A DNA stretch of 64,000 nucleotides, from the NCBI GenBank assembly GCA_021613335.1, contig JAJTWR010000067.1:1016001-1080000 (forward strand), in the 5' to 3' direction. The notes under the pieces are model-generated. The model was not told where the DNA came from. It searched no databases and saw only the letters and a program-made list of their open reading frames with translations. Made by a program: the position numbers and the translations under genes. Positions 1 to 11,700 of the stretch are shown here, piece after piece; within the stretch, counting starts at the first letter, position 1; each line of letters begins with the position of its first letter. Origin of the DNA: Whitmania pigra. Taxonomy: Eukaryota; Annelida; Clitellata; Hirudinida; Haemopidae.

Positions 1-400
1 TCCTAGGAATTTAAACAAATTAACAAGAGCATTGATAAAATGATGGATGAATTATCGGATGAATTAAATGAATGAATGAATGAACGGAGTCGCGGAGTCT
101 ATGGATGCATACACGCACCGGTAAATGCATGAACGAACGAACGAATGAATGAATGAAAGAGCTGAATATAATAAAATAACAACGCTGAAGTCTGATCAAC
201 CATAAAGCCTCGTCTGTTTCGGTTCTTCGTAACAATCTTCATTCCAGGAACAAATGCTCTGGAAAACATGGAAAACATGGAAGACATGGAAAAGGCGTCG
301 AGTCTTCAGTAACGAGTTCAAGACCCACGTTGTTCCTCCTTTGAAGGCACGCATGTGGCATAAGCATATAAGAGGTGTGCTCCTGTTTATGGACGAGCAA

Positions 401-775
401 ATGATAGATGGATTGATGGGTGAGCGGGCGAGTGAGTGAGTGAGTGAGTGAGTGAGTGAGTGAGTGAGTGAGTGAGTGAGTGAGTGAGTGAGTGAGTGAG
501 TGAGTGAGTGAATGAGTGAGTGAGTGAGTGAGTGAATGATAGATGGATTGATGGGTGAGCGGGCGAGTGAGTGAGTGAGTGAGTGAGTGAGTGAGTGAGT
601 GAGTGAGTGAGTGAGTGAGTGAGTGAGTGAGTGAGTGATGAGTGAATGAGTGAGTGAGTGAGGGAATGATAGATGGATTGATGGGTGAGCGGGCGAGTGA
701 GTGAGTGAGTGAGTGAGTGAGTGAGTGAGTGAGTGAGTGAGTGAGTGAGTGAGTGAGTGGGTGAGTGAATGAATA
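401..775. repeat. Higher-order (GTGA)n minisatellite, three units
   Basis: Three units each begin ATGATAGATGGATTGATGGG TGAGCGGGCGA and continue as long GTGA runs. They start at about 401, 536 and 666, so the period is 130-135 bp. The minus strand gives a meaningless Thr-His-Ser-Leu reading frame. Confidence 0.9.
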
Positions 776-1539
776 GAAACGAAATAAAATGACCAATTAA
801 TTAATGACTCTCTAACTTAGGAACTTCTGGATGAATGTGAAAAGGGTGGAATGGTTAATGGAGAGAATTGAAAAAATAATTAAATTAATTAACATCTGAT
901 TGCAGATTGCCTTGACTGAAAGTACGGATGTGTAATCAGCCACAGAGTAACATGATAATGATGGATGGATGGATGGATGGCGGAGTGAGTGAACAAAATA
1001 AAAGAATGCCAGGAGGCAGAACAAGAGAGACAAACGATCTATGATGATAATCACTACAAAAACGGAGCGAACCTTATCTTGTCTTAACAACTTCAAGTGA
1101 CTCATTCTCTTGGAGGTGTCTTGGGTCGAGAGAGACAAATCGATGCCAAGACTTTTGAGAGGAGGGAGAACCGCCTCCCATAATTGGTGGGGAGTGATAA
1201 GGGGGCTGAGGTAGAGTGGTGGTGGTGGATGATAATGCTTCATCATGAGATGGAGAAATTTAAAAGCCGAGTGAGACGATGATCTTTAAGATGGTCTAAT
1301 CTGTCAGTCATTTATTTATTCATTTATTCACTCACTCTTTTGTTCATTCATTCATCCATCGATTTAATCTTTCATTCGTTCAATTATTCATTATCACGAC
1401 CCTCGAACTAAACGCTCTTTCATCGTAAAATAAAAAACCTGACACCAGGGTTTCGGCTGCTGATTCGGCCTTCATTTGGTTAAGATTTTAATTAAGTGTT
1501 TAAGGAGTAAGTGAGTAAGGGAGTGAATGAGTTAATGAA

Positions 1540-1668
1540 TGAGTGAGTGAGTGAGTGAGTGAGTGAGTGAGTGAGTGAGTGAGTGAGTGAGTGAGTGAGT
1601 GAGTGAGTGAGTGAGTGAGTGAGTGAGTGAGTGAGTGAGTGGAGTGAGTGAGTGAGTGAGTGAGTGAC
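1540..1668. repeat. (GTGA)n tetranucleotide array
   Basis: About 32 GTGA units with a one-base slip near 1641 (GTGGAGTGAG). Confidence 0.95.
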
Positions 1669-1983
1669 AGAAGCATTGAGGATGATAGAAAGAGGTACTG
1701 AGTGAGAAATTCTTGCCAGCAGATCTGCTGTCGATCTGTCAGATCTGTTTTACATCATTAGGAGTCCCTCCTATTCATTTGTTAGGATATTGGTTGTTAT
1801 TACTGTTCTCATTATTTATTATTATTATTATTATTATTATCAGCATAATTTTTATTATTTCTATTACTATTATATTATTAATATAAAAATTATCATTATT
1901 ATTAATATGGCTATTGTTGTTTGTTATTAATTGTTATAGTAATTAATTGATGATGAACCAAAAACAAAAGTTATATCGCTCAT

Positions 1984-2085
1984 GATGACGATAACGACGG
2001 TGATCATGATGATGATGATAATGATGGCGAAGTTGACGACGACGACGATGATGATGATGACGACGACGACGACGACGAGGGTGTA
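1984..2085. repeat. (GATGAC/GATGAT)n microsatellite
   Basis: Interrupted GAT/GAC trinucleotides, with a flanking (TTA)n stretch at 1815-1850. Confidence 0.85.
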
Positions 2086-2277
2086 CCGATCTAGGAAGTG
2101 GACATCTGTCGTTCGGACGTTGATAGGCTCAGAGTTGTGGCCAGACAATCCAAGGACAGATGTTCGTCGAATTTAGACGTGTTTGCTCATTCAATTCAAT
2201 CTCTCAATCCGACGCCATCTGTCGACTAGGGGGGGAATTTCCGCGATCGTTTTAGTTCTTGTCGTCGAGATCCGTTT

Positions 2278-2392
2278 ATCCATCCATCCATTCATCCATC
2301 TATACATTCATCCATCCATCCATCCATCTATCTATCCATTCATCCATCTATCCATCCATTTATCCATCCATCCATTCATCCATCTATCCATA
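2278..2392. repeat. (CATC/CATT)n tetranucleotide array
   Basis: Imperfect CCAT units with ATTC and TATC variants. A further degenerate stretch of the same motif lies at 2853-2972. Confidence 0.9.
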
Positions 2393-3195
2393 CGAGTGGT
2401 CGTGCTTTTGTTTCCAGATCTGTATAGTGGGTCAGTCCCCGTCAATCCGACCATTTAGCAATCTTTTCAACCCATCCACAATTTTCAGTAATTTGTCATC
2501 CACTCCACCTGCCCGCTGTTCGTCGGCTTTTGCACTTTCAAAGTCTCGGCCATCATACCCAGCCTATCCTACTTACCGACCCATTCCAACCAATCAACCC
2601 CAACTGACCCCAAACCTCGTCTACCCATCCTTCCATCCATCACTGCATGCTAAGCAGATAGTCCGCCCAATGGTGCATCTCATTGATGTTGGATCTGGCA
2701 ACCATCCAAGGGAGCTGAAGAAATGCTTGTTCTGCTTTTTAGCGACCGCGTCAGGGGCAGAAGAGATGAAGATGAACAGATTCTTGTGTCGAGTGCCTGT
2801 TTTTCGTTCTCTGGTGCTCTTTTGTCTCTCCGGAAGTCTTTCAATTTCATTCATCCATCCGTCCGTTATTGCCCCTCTATCCATCCAGTCGTCTCTCCAT
2901 TTATCTATTCATCCATTAATTCATTCATCCGTCCGTCTATCCATCCGCCTATCAATCCATTCATATCCATGCTGAGAAAGCGTAGCGAATAGGCGCGCAT
3001 AAAACAAGATTAGGATGAGAGTCAAGTGCCTTTGTTCAACATTGGCACAGGAAATGAATGAATGGCCGAATGAGTGAATGTATGGAAGAATGAATGGATG
3101 AACTTGAAATGCCAAATTAAGAGGAGGTGTTTGATCCTCGATGCCGCAGACTTTATCTATACCGGTGAAGGACAACAAATGTGTCTATTAAAGTT

Positions 3196-3205
3196 CGATG
3201 GATGG

Positions 3206-3241
<36 letters not shown>

Positions 3242-3262
3242 ATGGATGGATGGATGGATGTA
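3196..3262. repeat. (ATGG)n array
   Basis: About 16 GATG units with one GACG variant; degenerate copies continue on both sides. Confidence 0.9.
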
Positions 3263-3269
3263 TAGTGAA

Positions 3270-4940
3270 TGAGTCATTGAATTGAAAGCTTGATGAATTC
3301 TTGGAATAGTGAATGGACGCTTAAAAGGACATTAAAATGAGGGATGGAAGAGAAGATGAGTTAATGAACATCTGGAGAGGTGAGTGAATAAATAAGCGAA
3401 CGATTGTGCTAATGAATGAATGAATCAATCAATATCAAAAAGAGAATAAGGAGCAAATCATAGCACCAATCATAAAACTCGACCCGGTCCATTCACAACT
3501 GATAAACACCTTTGAGACCCTCTGATAACACTGGCCAGAACAGAACTAGCTATTTAGAACCTGAAAGTTCATGGGTCAAGTTCTGAGGTCGAAGAGCAAA
3601 GGTCACCAGAGGCAAAGCGTCTTTGTGAAGAGGTGAAGTTATGATTAGGATGCGGATGGAAGAGAGATAAGGATAAAAGTATGAGCGATGATGATAATGA
3701 TGGCGATGATAGCGATGGTAATGATGACGACGAAAAGATGGAGCCAGAGATGAAAGCGACTATGATTATGATGATGACCACGGTCCAAGGTTTGTTTATA
3801 GACCTGTGTCGATACTTGGAGTTGCCATAAATAGATGACCTATGACCCTTCATCAGGTAAGCTGAGAGCAGAGATAAGAAGAATTGATAACATTTCATTG
3901 ACATCTTTCATCTTCTGTATCGAATTCTTATCTCTCCATCCATCATTCCTTCAATCCATCGAACCAACCATTGCTCATTCCATCCATTCATCCGTAGAAT
4001 ACGCATCCCTCCATCCATCCGCAATATTGTCCTTTCATCCGTGACCCGGCTTCTCTCCTCATCAGGATCGATCTCCGTATTTCCGTCACGGTTCACCGGC
4101 GCTGTTGACCTCTGACACGGCTGTTGAGGTCGTAATGAGATTGATATGCGCTATCTGATTTCGAATTTAATTAGTTCCTGGTGCTAGTGAAAATTGTTAT
4201 GATTGAATGGCTAATAGGCACTGATGACGATGATTGTACATGCTACTAATCTGCTATATATTATTAGTGTCATCATTACTAACATATCGATATACAAATG
4301 AATGTCAATCATAACACCTCATAAATCAGCACTACACACAAATTCTCAGACAGTCAGGCGACCAAACATGGAAAAATCCCATAACAATTCAATCAAGCAA
4401 TCAATCCGTGTATCAACCAATCAATCAATCCGTGTATCAACCAATCAATCAATCGAACAAAATACGGTCTTCCTCCAGCTCCATCAATCCATCTAAAGAT
4501 GTTACTACCCTTAAGAGCCGTTTCATCTTCTGAGACTTGTAAGACAAGTTCACTCAGCTTTGATATTTTGAAGATGAGCCTGAATATTACTTGGTATTAT
4601 TCATTATTGCTCAGTATTATTCCCTGTGCTTGGATATTTGTTCATCAATCAATTAATTAATCAACGAATGATAAATATTAACCAACGATGAAAATAATTG
4701 ATCAAAATAACTTTCCTACACGGTAAGAGACATAATTTACTCCGTCCCCATCATCATCATCATCACAACCCCGATCACTATCATAACCATCATCATTCTA
4801 ACCACCATGACTATCATCATCATCATCCCCAAAACATCTCCACAATCATCGTTTCCAACTTTTTGACGGCAGCCGGCAGGTGTTCGAAACAGGTGAGAAA
4901 GTCGTGAGAAGAGACGGGAGTGAGAAATCATGTCGACGAA
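3270..4940. other. Gene-free stretch with scattered simple repeats
   Basis: Short GAT/CAT and AATC microsatellites occur (3660-3770, 4390-4460, 4750-4840). No open frame with splice-compatible conserved sequence was seen. Confidence 0.5.
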
Positions 4941-5032
4941 AGGCAGGGTTAATTGACGATGACATTAGTCTCAGGAAGGGCTTGGAACAACTTCTCTAGG
5001 GTGCTGGGGTTGGATGTGATGATTGAGTGGAT

Positions 5033-5225
5033 GGGTGAGTGAGTAAAGGAATGAGTGAGTGAATGAGTGAGTGAGTGAGTGCGTGAGTGAGTGCGTGAGT
5101 GAGTGAGTGAGTGAGTGAGTGAGTGAGTGAGTGAGTGAGTGAGTGAGTGATGAGTGAGTGAGTGAGTGAGTGAGTGAGTGAGTGAGTGAGTGAGTGAGTA
5201 AGGGAGTGAGTGGATGGATGGGTGA
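5033..5225. repeat. (GTGA)n tetranucleotide array
   Basis: About 45 units with GTGC variants near 5080-5095 and a slip at 5150 (GTGATGAGTG). Confidence 0.95.
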
Positions 5226-5581
5226 GTAACTTGTTCAGTGAGTGAATGAGTGAACAAGAGATTGGCAGGAAAGTGCGAGACTCACTCCATCACAGGAGGA
5301 AACTCGACACCGACAACTGTTCCCCCAAAAATCTGATGAATCAGAGACGTCGGCATCGCACAAAGCAGTCGGTTGCCACAGTCGGCGTCGTCGGACCGCC
5401 ACCATTCCGTTACCTTGGCAACCACGGCGATGGTCGCCAAGGACGTTGTCATGGAACTACCTTGGTCACGTAACTTGATCCAGGATCGACTATTAAATAT
5501 CGCCGAAACATCTTGTACATAATATTTCATAATGACTGATGTCGACGCCATCTTTTCGTCATTGGTTAACAATAGAACTAT

Positions 5582-5641
5582 TAATAATAATGATGATGAT
5601 GATGACAATAGTAATAATAATGATGATGATGATGACAATAG
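5582..5641. repeat. 30-bp direct tandem duplication
   Basis: TAATAATAATGATGATGATG followed by ATGACAATAG occurs twice in a row without mismatch. Confidence 0.9.
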
Positions 5642-5649
5642 TAATAATA

Positions 5650-6342
5650 TTCAAATTAAGTTGCCGTAGTGACAATGAAGAGCACTAACTCGACAAATCT
5701 CTCAGACATATTAGTAGCTTCCCTCCATTGTTGTTGTTCTGTTGATGTTGCGGGTTGTTGTTGATGTTGTTGTTGTTGTTGTGGTTGGAGTTGTGGCCGT
5801 TGCTGCTACTGCTAACGACAAACTTTGGAGCGCTGTTCAGTGGCATTCCAACCGACTGAAATCAATCAATTAATCAATCAATTGACTGGTTGTGGAAAAT
5901 TGAAATGCAATGATTGGTTTTCTGGCAATGTCATTGTTTATTTTTATTGTGGATGGACAGGGCATATTTCTGGCTAAATTTGAGGAGGCTTTTTGCTAGC
6001 AAATCAAGATTAACTAAAAATTTCACGAATTGAGATGCATTGTATGCGAGAATAGTTAAAGAATGAATCGATTGAAAGAATGATAAAAAAACGAATTGAC
6101 AGAAGGAGCGAAAGGAAAAGCAGTGGTTGATTGATGGATCAGCTAAACGATCGCTTGATCTCCGTTGTTATAAAGGAAGTCGCCAACAATGGAGCCACAG
6201 AATCACGCACACACATCCAAGGACAAGTTGTCATGAACCACCATTGAGTACTCATTCATTAATTACGCAAATATAAATAATTGCATTAAAACCAAAATGC
6301 ACGAGCCTATTTTTAATCACAATAACTTATTCAGTACAAATC

Positions 6343-6384
<42 letters not shown>

Positions 6385-7000
6385 TAAGTTAGTGAAGTGT
6401 TATTCCAAACTGATTAAAATTCCGTCAAAAATAAAGAATGGCTTTCTGCAAAACATTAGAATTCACTGAAGTTCCATAAAAATCCTGAAGTCGCCAGATA
6501 TTTCTGACGCCGTCACGCAGAGACCCGGTGAATTTGAGGGTTCGGTCTGCCCAGGTCTGGGGGTTAAAGGTAGAGGACAAAAGATTGCATAATAACATAA
6601 CGGATAGCTCACCTTCCAAGATGACAATCAATTCATAGAATTTAACTCGTGTCTAGTTTGTTATTAATTTTACAGATTTGAATTTTTTATTTTATTAAAT
6701 ATAATAACGGAGCATTGTACGACTCTTCGACAATCAGCAGCTATCCAAAAACGTTGATCGTGGAAGCGACAAGTGGCGTCTGTAGTTCCTGCGGTCGTGG
6801 TAGCTCGTCGTCGTAGTCGCCCATGCAGACTTCCTTGGCATTTGTGGTGGAACACATTCCTAACGTCGTCTTATATGGGCGAGCGAAGCCCACATCTGCT
6901 AACCACACTCTACTGCTTCGCGCATGCGATGTGCGCGAACGAACAAAAACCTGTGCGCGTGTTACGCCTGCAAGTGATGGACGAGCTTGTAGATTGATGG
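5650..7000. other. Non-coding stretch
   Basis: It contains an (AAT)n microsatellite at 6343-6384 and a TGT-rich patch at 5730-5800. No supported gene was found; the ORFs here lack splice support or family similarity. Confidence 0.5.
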
Positions 7001-7051
7001 GTGGATGGTTTGAATGATGGATGCACGGATGGATTGGACGACGGATAGACC

Positions 7052-7593
7052 GATGGATGGATGGATGGATGGATGGATGGATGGATGGATGGATGGATGG
7101 ATGGATGGATGGATGGATGGATGGATGGATGGATGGATGGATGGATGGATGGATGGATGGATGGATGGATGGATGGATGGATGGATGGATGGATGGATGG
7201 ATGGATGGATGGATGGATGGATGGATGGATGGATGGATGGATGGATGGATGGATGGATGGATGGATGGATGGATGGATGGATGGATGGATGGATGGATGG
7301 ATGGATGGATGGATGGATGGATGGATGGATGGATGGATGGATGGATGGATGGATGGATGGATGGATGGATGGATGGATGGATGGATGGATGGATGGATGG
7401 ATGGATGGATTGGATGGATGGATGGATGGATGGATGGATGGATGGATGGATGGATGGATGGATGGATGGATGGATGGATGGATGGATGGATGGATGGATG
7501 GATGGATGGATGGACGGACGGACGGACGGACGGACGGACGGACGGACGGACGGATGGATGGATGGATGGATGGACGGACGGATGGATAGATGG
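7052..7593. repeat. Large (ATGG)n array with an internal (ACGG)n block
   Basis: About 540 bp of GATG units, almost perfect, broken by a one-base slip at 7409-7412. A homogeneous GACG variant block of ten units lies at 7513-7552, followed by a return to GATG. All three plus-strand frames are open (Met-Asp-Gly-Trp repeats) simply because the unit has no stop. Confidence 0.97.
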
Positions 7594-7899
7594 ATGAGTT
7601 ATTTTATTAAAGTTCTCAGATGTGATGGATAAGACAATACATATAGAAAGGATTTATGGACGGGTGGATGGCAGAGTGGGCGGTGCGATGGGTGTATGGA
7701 GAGGGGATTGAAGGGCGGATGCATAAGCAGGTGTCTACTGTCGGAGGAGCGTCTCGCTTAGACATCTGTCGGATGTATTTAACCACCATCATGATTGATG
7801 ACAAAGGTGATGACGACGATATTGGTGACATATGACGACGAGGAAATGTGATAAGGGTCTTTTACCATTCTGAATGGACTATAATCACGACTGGCGCCA

Positions 7900-7920
7900 C
7901 AGTCTCATCATCATCATCAG

Positions 7921-7961
<41 letters not shown>

Positions 7962-8050
7962 CATCATAATCATCATCATCATCATCATCATCATCGTCAT
8001 CATTCACCATCATCACAACCACCACCACCTTCACAATCGTTAACACAATC
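7900..8050. repeat. (CAT)n microsatellite
   Basis: Long CAT run with CAA/CAC variants, followed by (CAA)n at 8083-8105 and (TA)n-(GTAT)n at 8128-8167. Confidence 0.9.
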
Positions 8051-8126
8051 ACCGTCACAATTGCAGTTTCACCCCCGACATTAAAACAACAACAACAACA
8101 ACAACAGGTGTCTCAGGGTGTGCCAA

Positions 8127-8158
<32 letters not shown>

Positions 8159-8379
8159 GTATATGTATGGTCTTGCTTGCAATAACCGGGTTGGTTATAG
8201 TAATAATCATAATAATGATATCATTAATAATAATAGTAATTTATATTTTTATTATCATTATAATGACCATGATAATAAGAGTAACAACATTCATCATCGT
8301 CATCGTAGTAAAAAACGTTCGAAATGACGGACACTTGAATTCTCTGCTACATGGTTACGTTTAATAATATTATTTATTA

Positions 8380-8660
8380 TCATTATCGTTATCATCATCA
8401 GCAACATCATCATCATCTGCACTGCATTCATCGCCATTACCATCACAATCAACATCGTTATCATCGTCGTCGTTGTCGCCATCTGTCGACGAACCGTCAG
8501 ATGTTGCCAAACCCTCGCTCTTTTCTCCAATTCGCCATCACCATCACCACTATCATCATCATCATCGTCGTCGTCGTCGTCGTAATCACCATCATTATCA
8601 TCATCATCATTATCGCCACAATTATCATCATTATCACTCTCATTAACATCACCATCTCTC
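8380..8660. repeat. Interrupted (CAT/CGT)n microsatellite
   Basis: CAT and CGT trinucleotides interspersed with unique sequence; open frames on either strand are artefacts of the unit. Confidence 0.85.
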
Positions 8661-8789
8661 CAGATTTCCAGAATGTTCAAAATGTCTCCAAATGGGGACT
8701 CTATTCTGCGATGGCAATGATAATGATGACGTCGAAGATGACGACGAAGGTTAAAGCCACGTCAAAGCCAATTGTTGACGACCCAATTT

Positions 8790-11700
8790 AATCCTAAATT
8801 TCATCCTAAATTTCTCTCCAGCCAATTACAGACCGTCGCTATATGACATGAACGAAATACTAGGTACATATAAATATCGACGGACACAATTTGCATAAAT
8901 ACAGAAGTTTCTAGAAAGACATCTCAAGCAACCCCGTCTTTCAATCAACCCTGAACTTTTCATTTGGAGTTTTGCTGCCTCAACTTTACCATCTGCTGGG
9001 GCCATGTGACTCGTCACATGGTGTGGCGATACGCCCGTCAAAAAGCGGTAGATACGAGCAGGTTGGCCAAGGTAGACGGACGGAAAGGTAGATTGATGTG
9101 CAGGTGTACAATCACAGGTGCGCAGGAGGTGGCAGGATGTGCTGATCATAGATATCACGGTATTCATGATGTGGATGTATTTGCATATTTCCTGTTCTTT
9201 TTAACAATATTTTTTAGCAATATTGCTTTGCGTATTTTTAATTTAATGGAGAAATATTAATGTTGATGGTATTTTGCTTTATTTAATATGCTAATGCGAT
9301 TCGCATCGTCGATATTATGTTTAATATTTTTAATCAATCAATATTTATGCTGCACTGAATACCATTTATGTGTCTATTTATAGTTCACCTAATTTCAAAT
9401 AGCGGCATCATAAAAACAATTTTTTTTCTATAATGTAACAATAATTGCGTTAAGCGTCGATTTTATTTCTTAAAGGTCACATCATATTTATTAATGTTTA
9501 CATTACTTATTTTATAATAATATTTTTAATTCCAATTAATTCTTCCACACTTTTGAATGTATTTATAGATGCAGACACATTTATGCTTGGCTAGATTGAA
9601 GGAATGAATTAATGACATAGAATCTATTACTTTCTTCTTAATCCTCGCAGATAAACTCAGCCATATGGACCAATGACATAGACATTTGCAGAGATACGGG
9701 CAAGCTCCCAGGGACACAAATAAAAGAGGACAGAGAGCCAGACACTGGTAGGGACAGAAAGGCATGCAGGCAAGCATCCGGCGTACGTAATAAACCCTCC
9801 CATCTGTTGTCAATTTTGCCTATAATCTAAGATATAAATAGACAGATGTTTCAGGGGTTTGAAAATGGCGCGGTTATGCAGAGCATATGCTTGCTTGCAA
9901 AACAGAACCTAAACAGGCAGAGACACCGGGCAGACAAAGACGAAGCCAGGCACACTGTCAGGGAGGCAGTGGGTAAGAGCAGGTGTGAGACCACAAGCAG
10001 ATGGACTGGGGCAGATACGGAGAGATCAAAGCCTCGGGATGGATGGATAGATGAGTGGATGGATGGAGAGATGCAATCTCGAAACAGATGGAGCATTCCT
10101 TGTTTAATTAAATAAATACGCATCCGTGAATTATAACCAGATAGTTATTAATTAATAATGGACGCATTCAGATGAAGACAATGCGTAAATACTATTAAAC
10201 GTGTTACAGTTATTAATCTTCTTATTAAATAAATACATTGATAATATTAACATCACTAACGCAACCATCATCATTTATCAAGGCTAAACGTAAATAGAAA
10301 TAAATTAAACAGCATGATATCCGTCCTAACCATCTAGTTATGAAATGGAAGTTTATAAACTATTACCCATCACCGGCATGTTATGATTATAATATACTAA
10401 TGCGTCACTGTGATGATGATGTTCGAAATAATAATTGTAAAAATATGATCGCAATAATATCAGCGAGCGGCAAATTAATTGTTCTCAATTTTAATTCCGT
10501 AAATCGAAGCCAGAGAATAAAGCTCCATCTAGCGAGATTTCTTAAACGAGATTAAAGTGAGACGTGGAGAATCAGGAGAGGAGGGGAAAGAGAGTGAGAG
10601 ATGAAATGAGAAGGAAGGATAGGAGAAAAGAGAGCGCTAGAATAATCCCTGTAATGGAAGACATACGTGCAATCCCACCCATTATCTCAAATTGCCGAGC
10701 ATTCCTGAAATAACTCACTCACTCACGTGGATGAGGTCCTTTCCATGCCACATGGTACCCCCTCACTTCCAAACCGGGGATCGAACCCAAGATCCAGCGG
10801 TCCCCCCCCGAAACGCACTACTCACTTTTATTTCTCATTATTTCATTTTAATGTAAATTAATTCATATTATCATCTTCGACTTATTCTAAGAGCGTCATT
10901 ATTAAATATACGTATTAATTTAATTTAATTTTTAATTATGGGAATCTAATGTTTCGTTTATCATTATTCACTAAACACGCTCCTGGATCTCAAAGCCCTG
11001 GTGGCGCCAGCGGTGTAAGTTCGACGGCTGGAATCCTTCGCATGGGCGTAAACAAATAAGAGCACACATGTGGAGCCGCAGATGGACCTCGAAAATCTTG
11101 TGGAGGACAGGCGAAAGAACCAAGGTGGATAATCAGACATAGAGACATCGGGTAGGGAGAGGCAGACATCGGGCGAAGAGGCGGGAACAAGATTGGCAGA
11201 GCCACGGAGCAACACGGACACCGGTAGGAATGCGGACCATGTGGAATCAATTAATAAACAATGAAGGTTCGTTTTAAAAACTCGAATGCTAAGCACATGT
11301 TGTTGAGTGGCTCGTAAATATGGAAACGGAGAACCAAATACAAACGGAGAGAGATAGGCAGAGTGGAAGGGTGCGAAAAGAGATGAAATGGAATGAAATG
11401 AGAGAGAGACGAAGAGGTAGAACATCGAGATGATCAACGAGATGCGATGATAGCCATGACATTGGAAGGTCATCGAAGCGTAAGTCTCACGCAGCTCCAT
11501 CTTCCGGCGCAGAAAAACATCACTCCACCAAAGTTGGACAAAAGGACTTTCCCAAATGATGGTCTTTTTCTTCTTAAAAACAAAGAAACATGATTGATTA
11601 ATTCTTCCAGCCAGACGCAATGTGACCAACTAGAGGTTCATCCACGACGACAAAGAACAAGATGTGGACGGGCAGAGAAACAAGCGACAATCAAAACAAG

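Noticed and set aside
7014..7632. Long Met-Asp-Gly-Trp repeat ORFs (three frames)
   Set aside because: The tetranucleotide GATG has no stop in any plus-strand frame, so open frames are guaranteed and carry no coding evidence.
10720..10745. SINE tail as the seed of all GTGA arrays
   Set aside because: Only this B-box-containing locus shows the tail-like GTGAGTGAGT; the flanks of the long GTGA arrays show no SINE sequence.
10964..11629. 221-aa minus-strand ORF
   Set aside because: Composition follows the purine-rich degenerate CAGACA-type repeat, with no domain, no splice partner and no conserved motif.
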